DNA of 63,047 nt from Verrucomicrobiota bacterium (GTDB taxonomy: Bacteria; Verrucomicrobiota; Verrucomicrobiia; Verrucomicrobiales; DEV007). The DNA lies in NCBI GenBank assembly GCA_020630975.1, contig JAHDID010000031.1:1-63047 (forward strand). Direction: 5' to 3'. The stretch's first letter is position 1. Each line of letters begins with the position of its first letter. This document shows, in pieces, positions 42,374-51,081 of this stretch. The notes below the pieces were generated by a model. The model worked only from the letters and a program-made list of their open reading frames with translations, searched no databases and was not told the origin of the DNA. The position numbers and the translations under genes are program-made.

Positions 42374-43415
42374 GCGATCTTTCTTGGCAGCATCGTCTGC
42401 GGCACTAGTCGCAGGCTGTAGTTGCGGCGAGTCAGACGAAGACCCTGCCGCTACAGAGGCCATTGGGGCGGAGGCTGGTCGGCTGTATTCCTTTCAAGAG
42501 CCCCACATGGGCACCCTGTTCACCCTGCGGGTGTGGGTGCCTGACGATGGAGAGCAGACTGTCGAGGCACTCACAGCAGTGAGCCGAGCGGGGTTTGATA
42601 GGGTGGCCGCGATTAATGCGATTTGCTCCGATTACTTGGTGGAATCCGAGCTGAATACCCTGTCTGCAGCGCCTGCCGGGGAACCGGTCGCGGTGAGTAG
42701 CGAGCTACTCGATGTGCTGCAGCGCTGTCAGCATCTGTTTGAAGTGAGCGACGGCGCGTTTGATCCCACCGTGGGCCCGATGGTCCGACTATGGCGCCGT
42801 TCGCGTCGATCGAATCAATTGCCCACGGAGGTGCAGATCGCTGGTGCTAAAGCCCGCACAGGCATGGAAAAGGTGACGATCGACTCGGCTGCGAGCACTG
42901 TTACCAAATCAGTCGAGGGTATGGTCTTCGATCTCGGCGGGATCGCCAAGGGCTATGCAGCAGATGCTGTGCTGGCCATCCTCCACGAGGCGGGATACCA
43001 GCGTGCACTAGTAGCAGCTAGCGGCGATATCGCTCTCGGCGAACCACCACCAGGAGAGGTAGGCTGGGCAGTGGGGCTGGATACCATGGAAATGGCAAAG
43101 GCTGGTGATACCAGTTTTCGCCTAGCGACAGCTGCTGTGTCGACCTCTGGCGATACCCAGCGGTATCTGGAGATCGATGGTCAGCGCTATTCCCACATCG
43201 TAGATAAATCCACCGGCCTAGGCCTGACCGAGCGAATCGCCGTATCAGTGATCGCAAAGGATGCCACAACCACGGATAGCTACGCCACAGCGGTGAGTTT
43301 GTTGGGACTGGAGCGAGGCATGAAACTGATCGAAGCGACTGACGGCGTAGAGTGCCGTATCGTGACCGCCGAGATGGAAGTCCACAGGTCGAGCGGCTTT
43401 CCAGAGGGGGAGTAG
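42357..43415 (+). CDS. apbE: FAD:protein FMN transferase
   Basis: This encodes 352 residues from the ATG at 42357, preceded by TTGGAGA; an upstream in-frame ATG at 42282 lies inside the previous gene. The N-terminus is a Tat-like/lipoprotein signal (ASRRSFLAASSAALVAGCSC) with a twin arginine and lipobox LVAGC. ApbE covalently attaches FMN to Ser/Thr of secreted proteins such as RnfG or NqrC. Family motifs are GTLFTLRVWVPDDGEQTVEA, DGAFDPTVGPMVRLWR, VFDLGGIAKGYAADAVLAIL, LVAASGDIALG, TAAVSTSGDTQRYLEIDGQR and YSHIVDKSTG, with the Mg-binding acidic tail TDSYATAVSLLGLERG. The substrate flavoprotein is not in this window. Confidence 0.93.
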   Translation: MASASRRSFLAASSAALVAGCSCGESDEDPAATEAIGAEAGRLYSFQEPHMGTLFTLRVWVPDDGEQTVEALTAVSRAGFDRVAAINAICSDYLVESELNTLSAAPAGEPVAVSSELLDVLQRCQHLFEVSDGAFDPTVGPMVRLWRRSRRSNQLPTEVQIAGAKARTGMEKVTIDSAASTVTKSVEGMVFDLGGIAKGYAADAVLAILHEAGYQRALVAASGDIALGEPPPGEVGWAVGLDTMEMAKAGDTSFRLATAAVSTSGDTQRYLEIDGQRYSHIVDKSTGLGLTERIAVSVIAKDATTTDSYATAVSLLGLERGMKLIEATDGVECRIVTAEMEVHRSSGFPEGE

Positions 43416-43431
43416 GTCCGGGGAGGGACGT

Positions 43432-43463
43432 AAAAACGAAAAACGGGGGCTAGATAGCCCCCG
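43432..43463 (-). terminator. intrinsic terminator of the PSCyt1-SUMF1 gene
   Basis: On the minus strand CGGGGGCTATCTAGCCCCCG is a GC-rich stem of about eight pairs followed by TTTTTCGTTTTT. It lies downstream of the minus-strand gene ending at 43520, beyond the two 21 bp repeats. It would also end + strand transcription of apbE less well, because no T-run follows on that strand. Confidence 0.75.
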
Positions 43464-43473
43464 CTTCGGAAGA

Positions 43474-43511
43474 TTGTACCCTATTGAGTCAGGATTGTAC
43501 CCTATTGAATT
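43474..43511 (+). repeat. 21 bp tandem repeat, cluster C (two copies)
   Basis: TGTACCCTATT occurs at 43475 and 43496. It lies in the short convergent gap between apbE and the PSCyt1-SUMF1 gene, between that gene's stop (nine bases away) and its terminator. Confidence 0.95.
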
Positions 43512-43519
43512 TGGGGGAT

Positions 43520-45073
43520 TTATTCGTCCTCTGGGCGACCGAGATTCCATAGCTGGTGCATGGTCTCGGTGTCTGGTGTCTCGAGTGGGCGGACTAGGCG
43601 GAAGCCGAGCCAGAGAGCGTCGGTGTGGTACCAGATTGACTTAGGGAGCTGTGGGTCCTGCTGCTTCCAGTTTTCCTCAGAAGGGAAACGGCGGGCAGAG
43701 CGAGCGTCGGCAGGGCCATCGTACCAAGAGCCACCTCGAACCACTCGTGGGTAGAGCTCGGTGGGTGAGACTAGCGGCGAATCTAGTGCCACATCGACAG
43801 AGCGCCCAGCGTAGCTGCCGGCGACATACTGGTCGAGCACCCACTCCCAGACATTGCCGTGCATGTCGTGGAGCCCCCATGGGTTGGGCTTTTTGGTGCC
43901 GACTTTGGCGTAGCCAGATAGAGTCGGATTGTCGAAATCGGCCTCAAACACAGCGAAATCGGCTAGCTGATCCTCGGGACAGCTGAAAGGGCCTGTGGTG
44001 CCTGCGCGACAAGCATACTCCCACTCGGCCTCGGTAGGCAGACGGTAGTAGTGGCCGGTCTGAGCACTCAGCCATTGACAGAATTTATTGGCCGCGTGCT
44101 GGGTCATGGAGATAGCAGGGAAGCCCTCGAGCCCCATATTGAAGCTCATCTCAGTGTAGGGAGCAGTCGGGCTGGAGACGATGTCGACCGCGTCAGCATC
44201 TGGCTCGATCTGGCGAGGCGAACCATCTTTATTCCGCGGGGTTGAAGTGATCATGAATGGCTGATACATGTCCCAGGTCACCTCGAATTTCCCCATCCAG
44301 AAAGGTTTGATGTTTACCTTGTGCTGAGGTCCCTCATCGTCTTTGCGATCGGTCTCGCTGTCGGGGCTGCCCATGAGGAAATCGCCACCTGGGATAGGTA
44401 GCATCTCATATTTCACACCTGTCTTGGGGATGGTGTTTTCATAGGCTTTCATCTCGTCGAAGACCTTTTCTGGTGTGCCAGCGAGGATGGCAGCACGCAT
44501 CTTTTCGACCAGCGCAAGATCATCGGCTGGGGCTGCCGGGCCATCTTCTTCAGTCGCAGTGGAGAAGCCCTCTGGCCACACGGCCCCCTGCATCGCCCAG
44601 AGGCGCAGCTTTTCGCGCTGTGAGGCGCTGAATGGGCCGCCTTTCTTCAAAATCGGAGCGATATCGGAGTCGTATTTCAATCGCTGTTTTTGGACCAGCT
44701 CGACACCTTCGGGCCACTCGGCACCTTGGTTTATCCAGTCACGGATGGTTTCCTGCTGTTGCACAGTGAGGGGCTCCTTGGGGGGCATGATGAGATCATC
44801 GTCGTGGGGCAGAGCTGTGGTCCAGTACACTGAGCTATCCTCGGCATCACCAGGGGTGATGGTGGGGCCCTCGTCGCCCTCTTCAAAGGCCAGATCTCTC
44901 TGATCCATGCGGTAGTCGCCTTTGCTCTTTTCCTCATTGTGGCAGCCCATGCAGGTCGCTTCGAAGATCGGCTTCACCTCGGTGATGAAATCGACCTTGG
45001 CATCGGCAGCCTGGGCTTGGATAGCGATGCCTGCGCCGAGGCATAGGGTGGTAGCTAGGTATTTTCGGATCAT
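43520..45073 (-). CDS. exported fusion of a PSCyt1-type cytochrome domain and a formylglycine-generating-enzyme-like domain
   Basis: This encodes 517 residues with a signal peptide (YLATTLCLGAGIAIQAQAAD). Residues ~28-130 form a planctomycetal c-type cytochrome module: ITEVKPIFEATCMGCHNEEK with heme motif CMGCH, then KGDYRMDQRDLAFEEGDEGP and DLIMPPKEPLTVQQQETIRD. Residues ~205-500 form a SUMF1/formylglycine-generating-enzyme-like domain: PIPGGDFLMGSPDSETDRKD, FWMGKFEVTWDMYQPFM, LPTEAEWEYACRAGTTGPFS, HGNVWEWVLDQYV and VVRGGSWYDGPADARSARR. The cysteine pair of bona fide formylglycine-generating enzymes was not verified. The protein is likely periplasmic. A link to sulfatases is possible but no sulfatase is in this window. 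Confidence 0.88.
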   Translation of the reverse strand: MIRKYLATTLCLGAGIAIQAQAADAKVDFITEVKPIFEATCMGCHNEEKSKGDYRMDQRDLAFEEGDEGPTITPGDAEDSSVYWTTALPHDDDLIMPPKEPLTVQQQETIRDWINQGAEWPEGVELVQKQRLKYDSDIAPILKKGGPFSASQREKLRLWAMQGAVWPEGFSTATEEDGPAAPADDLALVEKMRAAILAGTPEKVFDEMKAYENTIPKTGVKYEMLPIPGGDFLMGSPDSETDRKDDEGPQHKVNIKPFWMGKFEVTWDMYQPFMITSTPRNKDGSPRQIEPDADAVDIVSSPTAPYTEMSFNMGLEGFPAISMTQHAANKFCQWLSAQTGHYYRLPTEAEWEYACRAGTTGPFSCPEDQLADFAVFEADFDNPTLSGYAKVGTKKPNPWGLHDMHGNVWEWVLDQYVAGSYAGRSVDVALDSPLVSPTELYPRVVRGGSWYDGPADARSARRFPSEENWKQQDPQLPKSIWYHTDALWLGFRLVRPLETPDTETMHQLWNLGRPEDE

Positions 45074-45269
45074 AAGTAAGAAAGAAAGCTCTGTGAGGTC
45101 TTAAACGTTTGAAGGCTCAATAAACAGAGGTGAAATGTGAGGTCAAGCCTCTGAACATGGCGAATCTGGGGACTCATCAGCTCAGCTCGGTTGCGGGCCC
45201 ATTGTTTGGTTTGTTGATGGTGAGTCTTGCGAGAGGGGATGTTTTCATTAACCCTTTGGAAGATTCTAG

Positions 45270-45680
45270 ATGACGAAGATTTTTGGCGTATTTTTGTTCC
45301 TACTGGCTATTTTTGCCTGTCTTGCTTATGTGTTTCACAGAGCTGTGGGGCAGCTCCAGTATTTTCATCCGACCGAATATAAAGTCATCTCTGAGGGGAT
45401 GGTACAGCGCGGGGTATTGAGATTGACCCTATCCGAACCAAAGAGTGAAAATCGTGTTTGTCCCGGCATCTCAGTGCACCACGAGGCGAAGGATGGTGTG
45501 ATTACCTATGGGCTGATAGCTGCGCCTTTGGGAGCGACAGCCCTTGTCGATAAAAAGGTGAAAAGGGATAAAAACGGGGACGTGTATTTCGATTTTCCGT
45601 TTGATGGCAACAAAATAGAGCTGGTGGATGTGTTTGGGAATCGACACGGGGGCTGGACTATTGGCCATCCTGAACAGTAG
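45270..45680 (+). CDS. small exported or membrane-anchored protein of unknown function
   Basis: This encodes 136 residues. The N-terminal hydrophobic stretch (IFGVFLFLLAIFACLAYVFH) is a signal anchor. The remaining ~115 residues are beta-rich and charged (YKVISEGMVQRGVLRLTLSE, VITYGLIAAPLGATALVDKK, KNGDVYFDFPFDGNKIELVD). No family is recognised. The kinase gene begins ten bases after its stop on the same strand, so both are probably co-transcribed. The 196 bases upstream (45074-45269) hold only promoter-like AT-rich sequence. Confidence 0.6.
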   Translation: MTKIFGVFLFLLAIFACLAYVFHRAVGQLQYFHPTEYKVISEGMVQRGVLRLTLSEPKSENRVCPGISVHHEAKDGVITYGLIAAPLGATALVDKKVKRDKNGDVYFDFPFDGNKIELVDVFGNRHGGWTIGHPEQ

Positions 45681-45690
45681 AGAATGTGGT

Positions 45691-46362
45691 ATGCAATCCA
45701 CCTATACGTCCTACGATCAACTAGCTGGGGAGTTGGCGATGATTTTCGATGGCTTAGGGCTGGACCAGCAGCACTGGATAGGTCTGGCTGGCGCTCCAGG
45801 GAGTGGCAAAAGTACTTTGGCAGAGGCAGTTAGAGAGCGACTGCCAAGCGCGATTACCGTGATACCGATGGATGGCTATCACTACTATCGGCACCAACTA
45901 GACGCGATGGAACAGCCGGAGATGGCCCATGCTAGGCGTGGAGCACCGTTCACCTTTGATGCGGAGCGTCTGGTAGACCACCTGGTGGCTGCGAGGGCTC
46001 GAGGGCAGTGGCTTTTCCCTAGTTTTGAGCATGGCAAAGGCGACCCTGTGGAGAGTGGTATTGAGTTGAAAGCAGGAAGGCAGATTGTGATCGTTGAGGG
46101 CAACTACTTGCTACTGGATAGTGAGCCTTGGAGCCTTCTCAGGGAGCAGGTCTTTGATGACACCTGGTATCTCGATTTGGATCTGGAAGAGTGTGCTCGC
46201 CGAGTGATGAATCGCCATGTGGCTACTGGTAAATCTCCTGAGGTGGCGGCACATCGGGTAGCGACCAATGATCGCCCTAATGCTGAACTAGTGCAGAATG
46301 AGTCGCCGAAGAATGCGAAGCGAGTGATCCGAGTCGATAGCATGGGCGAGCGGGCTGAGTGA
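45691..46362 (+). CDS. P-loop sugar/nucleoside kinase (PRK/uridine-kinase family)
   Basis: This encodes 223 residues from the ATG at 45691; the open frame is longer but overlaps the previous gene. Motifs: Walker A GAPGSGKSTLAEAVRERL; Walker B/lid VIPMDGYHYYRHQLD; HARRGAPFTFDAERLVDHLV; FPSFEHGKGDPVESGIELKA; VIVEGNYLLLDSEPWSLL; WYLDLDLEECARRVMNRHVA. This is the phosphoribulokinase/uridine-kinase-like group that includes pantothenate kinase and FrcK-like fructose kinases. The RGAPFTFD segment is typical of the latter. The phosphate acceptor is not certain; a sugar or nucleoside is likely. Confidence 0.85.
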   Translation: MQSTYTSYDQLAGELAMIFDGLGLDQQHWIGLAGAPGSGKSTLAEAVRERLPSAITVIPMDGYHYYRHQLDAMEQPEMAHARRGAPFTFDAERLVDHLVAARARGQWLFPSFEHGKGDPVESGIELKAGRQIVIVEGNYLLLDSEPWSLLREQVFDDTWYLDLDLEECARRVMNRHVATGKSPEVAAHRVATNDRPNAELVQNESPKNAKRVIRVDSMGERAE

Positions 46363-46364
46363 GA

Positions 46365-46425
46365 TGAAACGACACTCGCTGACGCTCGCCTCCACTGGCT
46401 CGACTTTGAGGCTCGCATCTCCAGC
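46365..46425. repeat. fragment of the ACTCGCT-GCTCGCC repeat
   Basis: ACACTCGCTGACGCTCGCCTCC at about 46371-46393, just after the kinase stop, is a shortened relative of the core of the 74 bp array at 5107 and the hairpin element at 27528. The flanking GAGGCTCGCATCTCC extends the similarity weakly. Confidence 0.45.
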
Positions 46426-46467
46426 CGTATGATTAGTTGGAGATGGTGCGACAAATTTTGTTTCAGT

Positions 46468-48960
46468 TCACTCCTCGAACTGGACCTGGACCTCTAGAAT
46501 GCCGACGGCTGTCTCCTCGCGGGGGGTCATCTGAATGCGGATGGCATCGCACTCAGTCGGTGCTGCGGGGTGGACGACGTTGAACTGATTGGCGCGAGTG
46601 TCGTATTGGTCGGTGGTATACAGCTCGAATGGCTGCCACTGGCCGTTCTGCTCGATCTCGAGTTTCCACTCTTTGGGGAATCTCACATCGCCCTGCCAGC
46701 GATCCATAAAGAACACACCGACACTGCGGATCGAGCGAGTCTCGGCGAAGCGACCGATGACCCACTGCTCTTTACCGGGTTGGCCACGGCTGGACCAGCG
46801 AGAGATCTTGTTGCCGCTGGAGTATTTATCGACCTCACCATCGCCGATAGCGGTTACGGTGTCTTCCTCGCCCGTGTGAGAGGCAGTGATCTCGGTGAAC
46901 ACACTCTCTTTGGGTAGCGCGTGGGGATCGAAAATCGCCATCTCTGGCTTGGTGGGGAACCAGACTGTCATCGAGCCGAAGTCGCGATTGTTCCATGCGT
47001 AGTAGGGGGTGAGCACGAGAGGCTGATCGCTGGCTGTGGCACCATCTGCGGTGATCGAATCGGCTGTGATGGTAGCTTGCTGGAAACTACCGAACTCGGT
47101 CTCTGCAGTCTGAGTGGTGGCTGCGCTGGTATCTGGAGTCTGACCGAAGAAGAAGCGCTGGGTCGCACCATCATTATCGATACCCTCGGCGCACATCACC
47201 AGAGGTCCGCGGGTGAGTGCGATGCGGTCGACATTGTCCTCCACCTCCTCGTGGCTGCCATTCACTCGGACCGACATCGGCAGCTGGAGCTCGACTTTGT
47301 CGCCGGGCTGCCAAGTGCGTTGGATCACAGCGAAGCCTTTATTCAGCCCCTCGATTTGATGGGCCTCTCCATTGATTGTGACTGACCATTGGTCTTCACT
47401 CGCATCGATGAAGTCATAGAGATCACCGGGCACAAATTTCTCTCCCTGAGCCCAAGTGGGGATACGCAGGTGCAGGGCAAAATCTGCCGCAGCTTGTGGC
47501 GATACCGTCAGCGCGATGTGGCCTTCATTCGGGTATTGAGTCTGCTGAGAGATGGTGACTTTATGCCCATCCACCTGCAGATCGGTGCTGCTGGTGGCGT
47601 AGAGTGCCACGTAGAGATTGGCATCCTCGGTGGAGTAGATCATACCTGGCACCTGAGGGATGAGGCGCGCCATATTCGATGGGCAGCAGGCGGTGCCAAA
47701 CCAAGGGGCACGACCTGCGGTACCGTGGTTGAAAGGGTATTTGCCATCGGCATCCAGAGGATTCACGTAGAAGAATTTATTGCCCTCCAGACTCACCGAG
47801 GCGAGCACGTTATTGAGCAACGCGACTTCTGCCACGTCGACGTATTTGGCATCGCGCTGCAGAAGAAACATGCGGTAGTTGAAAAACACATTGCCCACAG
47901 CGGCACAGGTTTCATTGAAAGCGTGGGCATTGGGCAGCACATACTGTGGGCCAAATCCCTCGATCCCGTGCACGGCACCCAGACCACCGGTGATGTGCAT
48001 GCGAGTGTCGGTGATGTTTGCCCAGATGCGGTCTAGAGCATCGGAGTAGTCCTGCTTGCCTGTGAGGGCACCGACGTCTGCCATGGCTGAGTACAGGTAA
48101 GTGGCGCGCACGGCATGGCCGACCGCTTCGCTCTGCTCGAGCACTGGCTTGTGCTGTTGAGCGTAGGTCGGCGACATGACCCCATCGCCATCTGGCACAT
48201 AGGTGATCCCGCGGATTTCGAGAAACTTGCGCGCCATATCGAGGTACAGCTGCTTGCCGGTGACGCGGTGCAGCTTCACCAGAGCTAGCTCCGGCTCCTG
48301 GTGGCCAGGGGCTTGATTGATGGCTTTGCCGCCATTGTATTTCTCGTCGCCGCCTTCGAAGAAGACTTTGTTGATGTGCTGCGCATTCTTCTCTGCGATC
48401 TTCAGCAGAGCATCTTTGCCTGTGGTCTCGTAGTAGGCGACAGCAGCTTCGTAGAGGTGGCCCATATTGTAGAGCTCGTGGCTATGGACGACGTAGGAGT
48501 ACTTGGTGTTGCCCATCATGCCAGTCTCATTGCCCACGCCGGTGGTGTGGGAGGGGTAGAGGTAGCCATCTTCCTCCTGAGCGGAGCCTATGACTTCGAT
48601 GATTTTGTCCATTTTCGCCTCTAGCTCGGGGTCGCGCTCGAGTTGGAGTAGATAGGCAGCCCCCTCCATCACCTTATACAGGTCAGAATCGATGAAGCGG
48701 TGCATCCTGTGTTCTTCCTTCGACTTTTTGCCCTGCAGATGGTCTGCAGCAGCTTGTAGGTGGTCGACTCCGGATTGGGTGCGGTCGAATGCCCAAGGGA
48801 CTAGAGTCTTGCGCTGGGTCTCCATGCGTGGACGCCAGAAATCGTCGGAAGAAATATCCACTTTGTAGTAAGGCACAGGTTTTAGTGGGTAATCTGAGGC
48901 CTGTGCCAGCCCGCTCGCTAGCAGGGCAGGGGTGAGTGTGCAAAGAATCTTTCGTAGCAT
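46468..48960 (-). CDS. glycoside hydrolase family 127 protein with C-terminal carbohydrate-binding-like domain
   Basis: This encodes 830 residues with a signal peptide (MLRKILCTLTPALLASGLAQ). The large N-terminal part, to about 660, is the GH127/DUF1680 (alpha/alpha)6 barrel: DISSDDFWRPRMETQRKTLV, SYVVHSHELYNMGHLYEAAV, FNETCAAVGNVFFNYRMFLL and WFGTACCPSNMARLIPQVPG. The Glu of FNETC and the three Cys (FNETC, TACC) match the zinc-binding catalytic site of beta-L-arabinofuranosidases. About 710-830 is a jelly-roll F5/8-like domain (WVIGRFAETRSIRSVGVFFM). The exported enzyme likely removes arabinose residues from plant or algal glycans. It is monocistronic. Confidence 0.92.
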   Translation of the reverse strand: MLRKILCTLTPALLASGLAQASDYPLKPVPYYKVDISSDDFWRPRMETQRKTLVPWAFDRTQSGVDHLQAAADHLQGKKSKEEHRMHRFIDSDLYKVMEGAAYLLQLERDPELEAKMDKIIEVIGSAQEEDGYLYPSHTTGVGNETGMMGNTKYSYVVHSHELYNMGHLYEAAVAYYETTGKDALLKIAEKNAQHINKVFFEGGDEKYNGGKAINQAPGHQEPELALVKLHRVTGKQLYLDMARKFLEIRGITYVPDGDGVMSPTYAQQHKPVLEQSEAVGHAVRATYLYSAMADVGALTGKQDYSDALDRIWANITDTRMHITGGLGAVHGIEGFGPQYVLPNAHAFNETCAAVGNVFFNYRMFLLQRDAKYVDVAEVALLNNVLASVSLEGNKFFYVNPLDADGKYPFNHGTAGRAPWFGTACCPSNMARLIPQVPGMIYSTEDANLYVALYATSSTDLQVDGHKVTISQQTQYPNEGHIALTVSPQAAADFALHLRIPTWAQGEKFVPGDLYDFIDASEDQWSVTINGEAHQIEGLNKGFAVIQRTWQPGDKVELQLPMSVRVNGSHEEVEDNVDRIALTRGPLVMCAEGIDNDGATQRFFFGQTPDTSAATTQTAETEFGSFQQATITADSITADGATASDQPLVLTPYYAWNNRDFGSMTVWFPTKPEMAIFDPHALPKESVFTEITASHTGEEDTVTAIGDGEVDKYSSGNKISRWSSRGQPGKEQWVIGRFAETRSIRSVGVFFMDRWQGDVRFPKEWKLEIEQNGQWQPFELYTTDQYDTRANQFNVVHPAAPTECDAIRIQMTPREETAVGILEVQVQFEE

Positions 48961-49108
48961 GTGAGCACTTTTGAAAATGGAATGGCACAGGTCAAGTCAG
49001 GGATGTGGCAGAATCCTGTTCTAAACAGGTTAAGGTCTGGTCTAGTCGCCTTTAATATCAGGTGCAAGAGGTGGCTTCCGGCAGTAGTTTGGGGGCTCGA
49101 TCAATCTC

Positions 49109-50218
49109 ATGGCTTCTTTTCAATCTATCTCCCTGCTCCCGACGCTATCTGGCACGCTCTCGAAGTTAGGTTTTTCCGAGCCTACTGAGATCCAGGAGCG
49201 GGCTTTGCCTGCACTGCTAAAGGGCGATTCGGTGGTCGGTATCGCCGAGACAGGTAGTGGCAAGACGCTGGCCTACGCGCTGCCAGCACTCCAGCTGGTG
49301 AAACAGCTGGAAGAGAGTGGCAATGCGGTGGCTGAGCCAGGGCTGCCTCGAGCGATCGTGCTGGTGCCAGCCTCCGATCTGGGCGAGCAGGTGTCGCGGG
49401 TCTTCAAAGATTTCACCCACGACACTCGGGTGCGAGTGCGCGTGGCCCTAGGCGGCATGAAGATGGCGGTGGTCCGGCGCAATGTGGCCCAGCCCTTTGA
49501 GATCCTGATCGCGACGCCCGGTAGGCTAGAGCAACTGCTGGAAAAGGGGCATGTGTCGCTCGGTGATGTACGCTTTTTAGTCTGTGACGAGGCGGATCAG
49601 ATCCTCGACCAAGGTTTCCTCCCTGCTGTGCGGCGAATTCTGCGTAGGACGCCAGACGAGCGGCAGTTGGCGCTGTTTTCAGCCACGGTGTCTCATGCGG
49701 TGCAGGATCTAGTGAAAGAGATGTTCGCCGATGCAGAATTTATCGAGACAAAAGGCAAACATCGACCAGTGGAAAGTCTGGTGACGATCAATCGCGATGT
49801 GCCAAAGGGAGTGCGCTTTCCCATACTGCAAGAGATCCTCGACGATGGCGGCTCTCTCGATGGAGGAACATTGATTTTCTCCAACACACGGGAGCAATGT
49901 GACAATCTCTACGAGCAGCTTGAGGAGCATGGCTACGACTGCTCGGTCTACCGAGGCGATATGGATAAAGTCGAGCGTCGGTCAAATCTCCAGGAGTTTC
50001 GCGATGGTCGGATCGAGATCCTGATCTGCACCGATCTCGCGGCCCGTGGACTGGACGTCGAAAATGTGGCTCGTGTCATTAATTACCACCTGCCTAGAGA
50101 ATTGAAAAACTACCTTCACCGAGTGGGGCGTACAGCCCGAGCTGGGCGCGAGGGGAAAGTCTACAATCTAGTCACTCAGCGTGATAAAAACTTGATTCAA
50201 AGGCTGGAGTCATTCTAG
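49109..50218 (+). CDS. DEAD-box ATP-dependent RNA helicase
   Basis: This encodes 369 residues, a minimal DEAD-box core without long tails. Motifs in order: Q motif (GFSEPTEIQERALPALLKGD), motif I (GIAETGSGKTLAYALP), Ia (VLVPASDLGEQV), Ib (IATPGRLEQLL), II (FLVCDEADQILDQG), III (LFSATVS), IV (TLIFSNTREQCDNLYEQLEE), V (ICTDLAARGLDVENVARVIN) and VI (NYLHRVGRTARAGREGKVYN). The enzyme unwinds RNA duplexes in the cytosol, for example in ribosome assembly or mRNA decay. The small protein at 50231 follows after 12 bases on the same strand. Confidence 0.95.
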   Translation: MASFQSISLLPTLSGTLSKLGFSEPTEIQERALPALLKGDSVVGIAETGSGKTLAYALPALQLVKQLEESGNAVAEPGLPRAIVLVPASDLGEQVSRVFKDFTHDTRVRVRVALGGMKMAVVRRNVAQPFEILIATPGRLEQLLEKGHVSLGDVRFLVCDEADQILDQGFLPAVRRILRRTPDERQLALFSATVSHAVQDLVKEMFADAEFIETKGKHRPVESLVTINRDVPKGVRFPILQEILDDGGSLDGGTLIFSNTREQCDNLYEQLEEHGYDCSVYRGDMDKVERRSNLQEFRDGRIEILICTDLAARGLDVENVARVINYHLPRELKNYLHRVGRTARAGREGKVYNLVTQRDKNLIQRLESF

Positions 50219-50230
50219 GATCTCAGCTCC

Positions 50231-50632
50231 ATGAGGTCTCTCTTCTTTTCTACCGTTCTTATATTGTTACCCATCTTTTGCGCAGCAAAAGAGCCTGCTG
50301 CGCCAGCAAATGCAGATCCTACGCAGACTTCGTCTGATCCAAAGTATGGTCATACCACTGACAATCCGGTGAGAGTTGGCAGTGCTGAGGAGTATGGCGG
50401 ACCTGCAGCTGAGCGTGCTTATTTCCGTACGTTAATCGACGAAAAAGGCGAGCCTGTTGAATTTGAGCGAAAGGGTAGTTTTGGAGGCGGTCCAGACGGT
50501 AACATGCTGGACGGTTATATGGTGAAAACCTCTACAGGGCGCGAGTATCTAATTTACATCGATATGTATCACCCAAAGAAGGATCCGAATAAACAGCTCG
50601 CTCCTAAGGGCTTGTACAAAAGGAAACCCTAG
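50231..50632 (+). CDS. secreted protein of unknown function
   Basis: This encodes 133 residues with a signal peptide (RSLFFSTVLILLPIFCAAKE). After a disordered proline/threonine-rich stretch the remaining part reads NPVRVGSAEEYGGPAAERAY, FRTLIDEKGEPVEFERKGSF, NMLDGYMVKTSTGREYLIYI and DMYHPKKDPNKQLAPKGLYK. The ordering is compact and globular but matches no family I know. It is 12 bases after the helicase stop. Confidence 0.65.
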   Translation: MRSLFFSTVLILLPIFCAAKEPAAPANADPTQTSSDPKYGHTTDNPVRVGSAEEYGGPAAERAYFRTLIDEKGEPVEFERKGSFGGGPDGNMLDGYMVKTSTGREYLIYIDMYHPKKDPNKQLAPKGLYKRKP

Positions 50633-50769
50633 TGTTTCTCATAGTGGTGTAGGGTTTGACCGAAAGGCCTCGTTCTCCTTTGTTTGTCTTAGTGTGGCAG
50701 TTTGTACCTTTAACAACAAATTTTCATTTTTGTGTGGAACCAACTTATTATCAGACATCTTAATCGATG

Positions 50770-51045
50770 TCCCACCCAAGTGGCGGAGGCACGACAGAAA
50801 ATAGCCGGTGGTGAAACCACTGGGGACGAGCTCAGAATGATTATCAGTCCCGGTAGGGACGACAGAAGCGCGCCTAGGCCAATCGACGGCAAACCATTAT
50901 TCAACATCCCGGTAAGGAAGGAGCCCGCTTCTATCGTCCCTACCGGAACTTGCCTGATGAGACGCTAGCCAATCCGGTGGTTTCGCTGCGCTAAACCATC
51001 GGCTATTTTTTTCGTCCCTCTGGGACTATTTGATCTGGAACTTTG
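50770..51045. repeat. large inverted-repeat intergenic element
   Basis: Two arms are arranged head to head. AGTCCCGGTAGGGACGACAG plus AAGCG (from 50846) pairs with GCTTCTATCGTCCCTACCGG (50928-50947). Further out, GCCGGTGGTGAAACCACTGG (50804-50823) pairs with the CCGGTGGTTTCGC...CCATCGGC segment (50974-51003), which is followed by GTCCCTCTGGGAC. The right arm has the order CCGGTGG-GCTGCGCT-GGCTA-GTCCCTCYGGGAC, as in 7376-7430. A 78-codon open frame through the element is an artefact. The rest of the gap 50633-51146 holds the 21 bp repeat at 51082. Confidence 0.75.
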
Positions 51046-51081
51046 TAAAGTTACTCCCAGCTTTGCTTCAGCCTGCTGGTT

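Noticed and set aside
50732-50968. 78-codon + strand frame in the inverted-repeat element
   Set aside because: Both arms of the element encode parts of it; no family, and the sequence is non-coding repeat.
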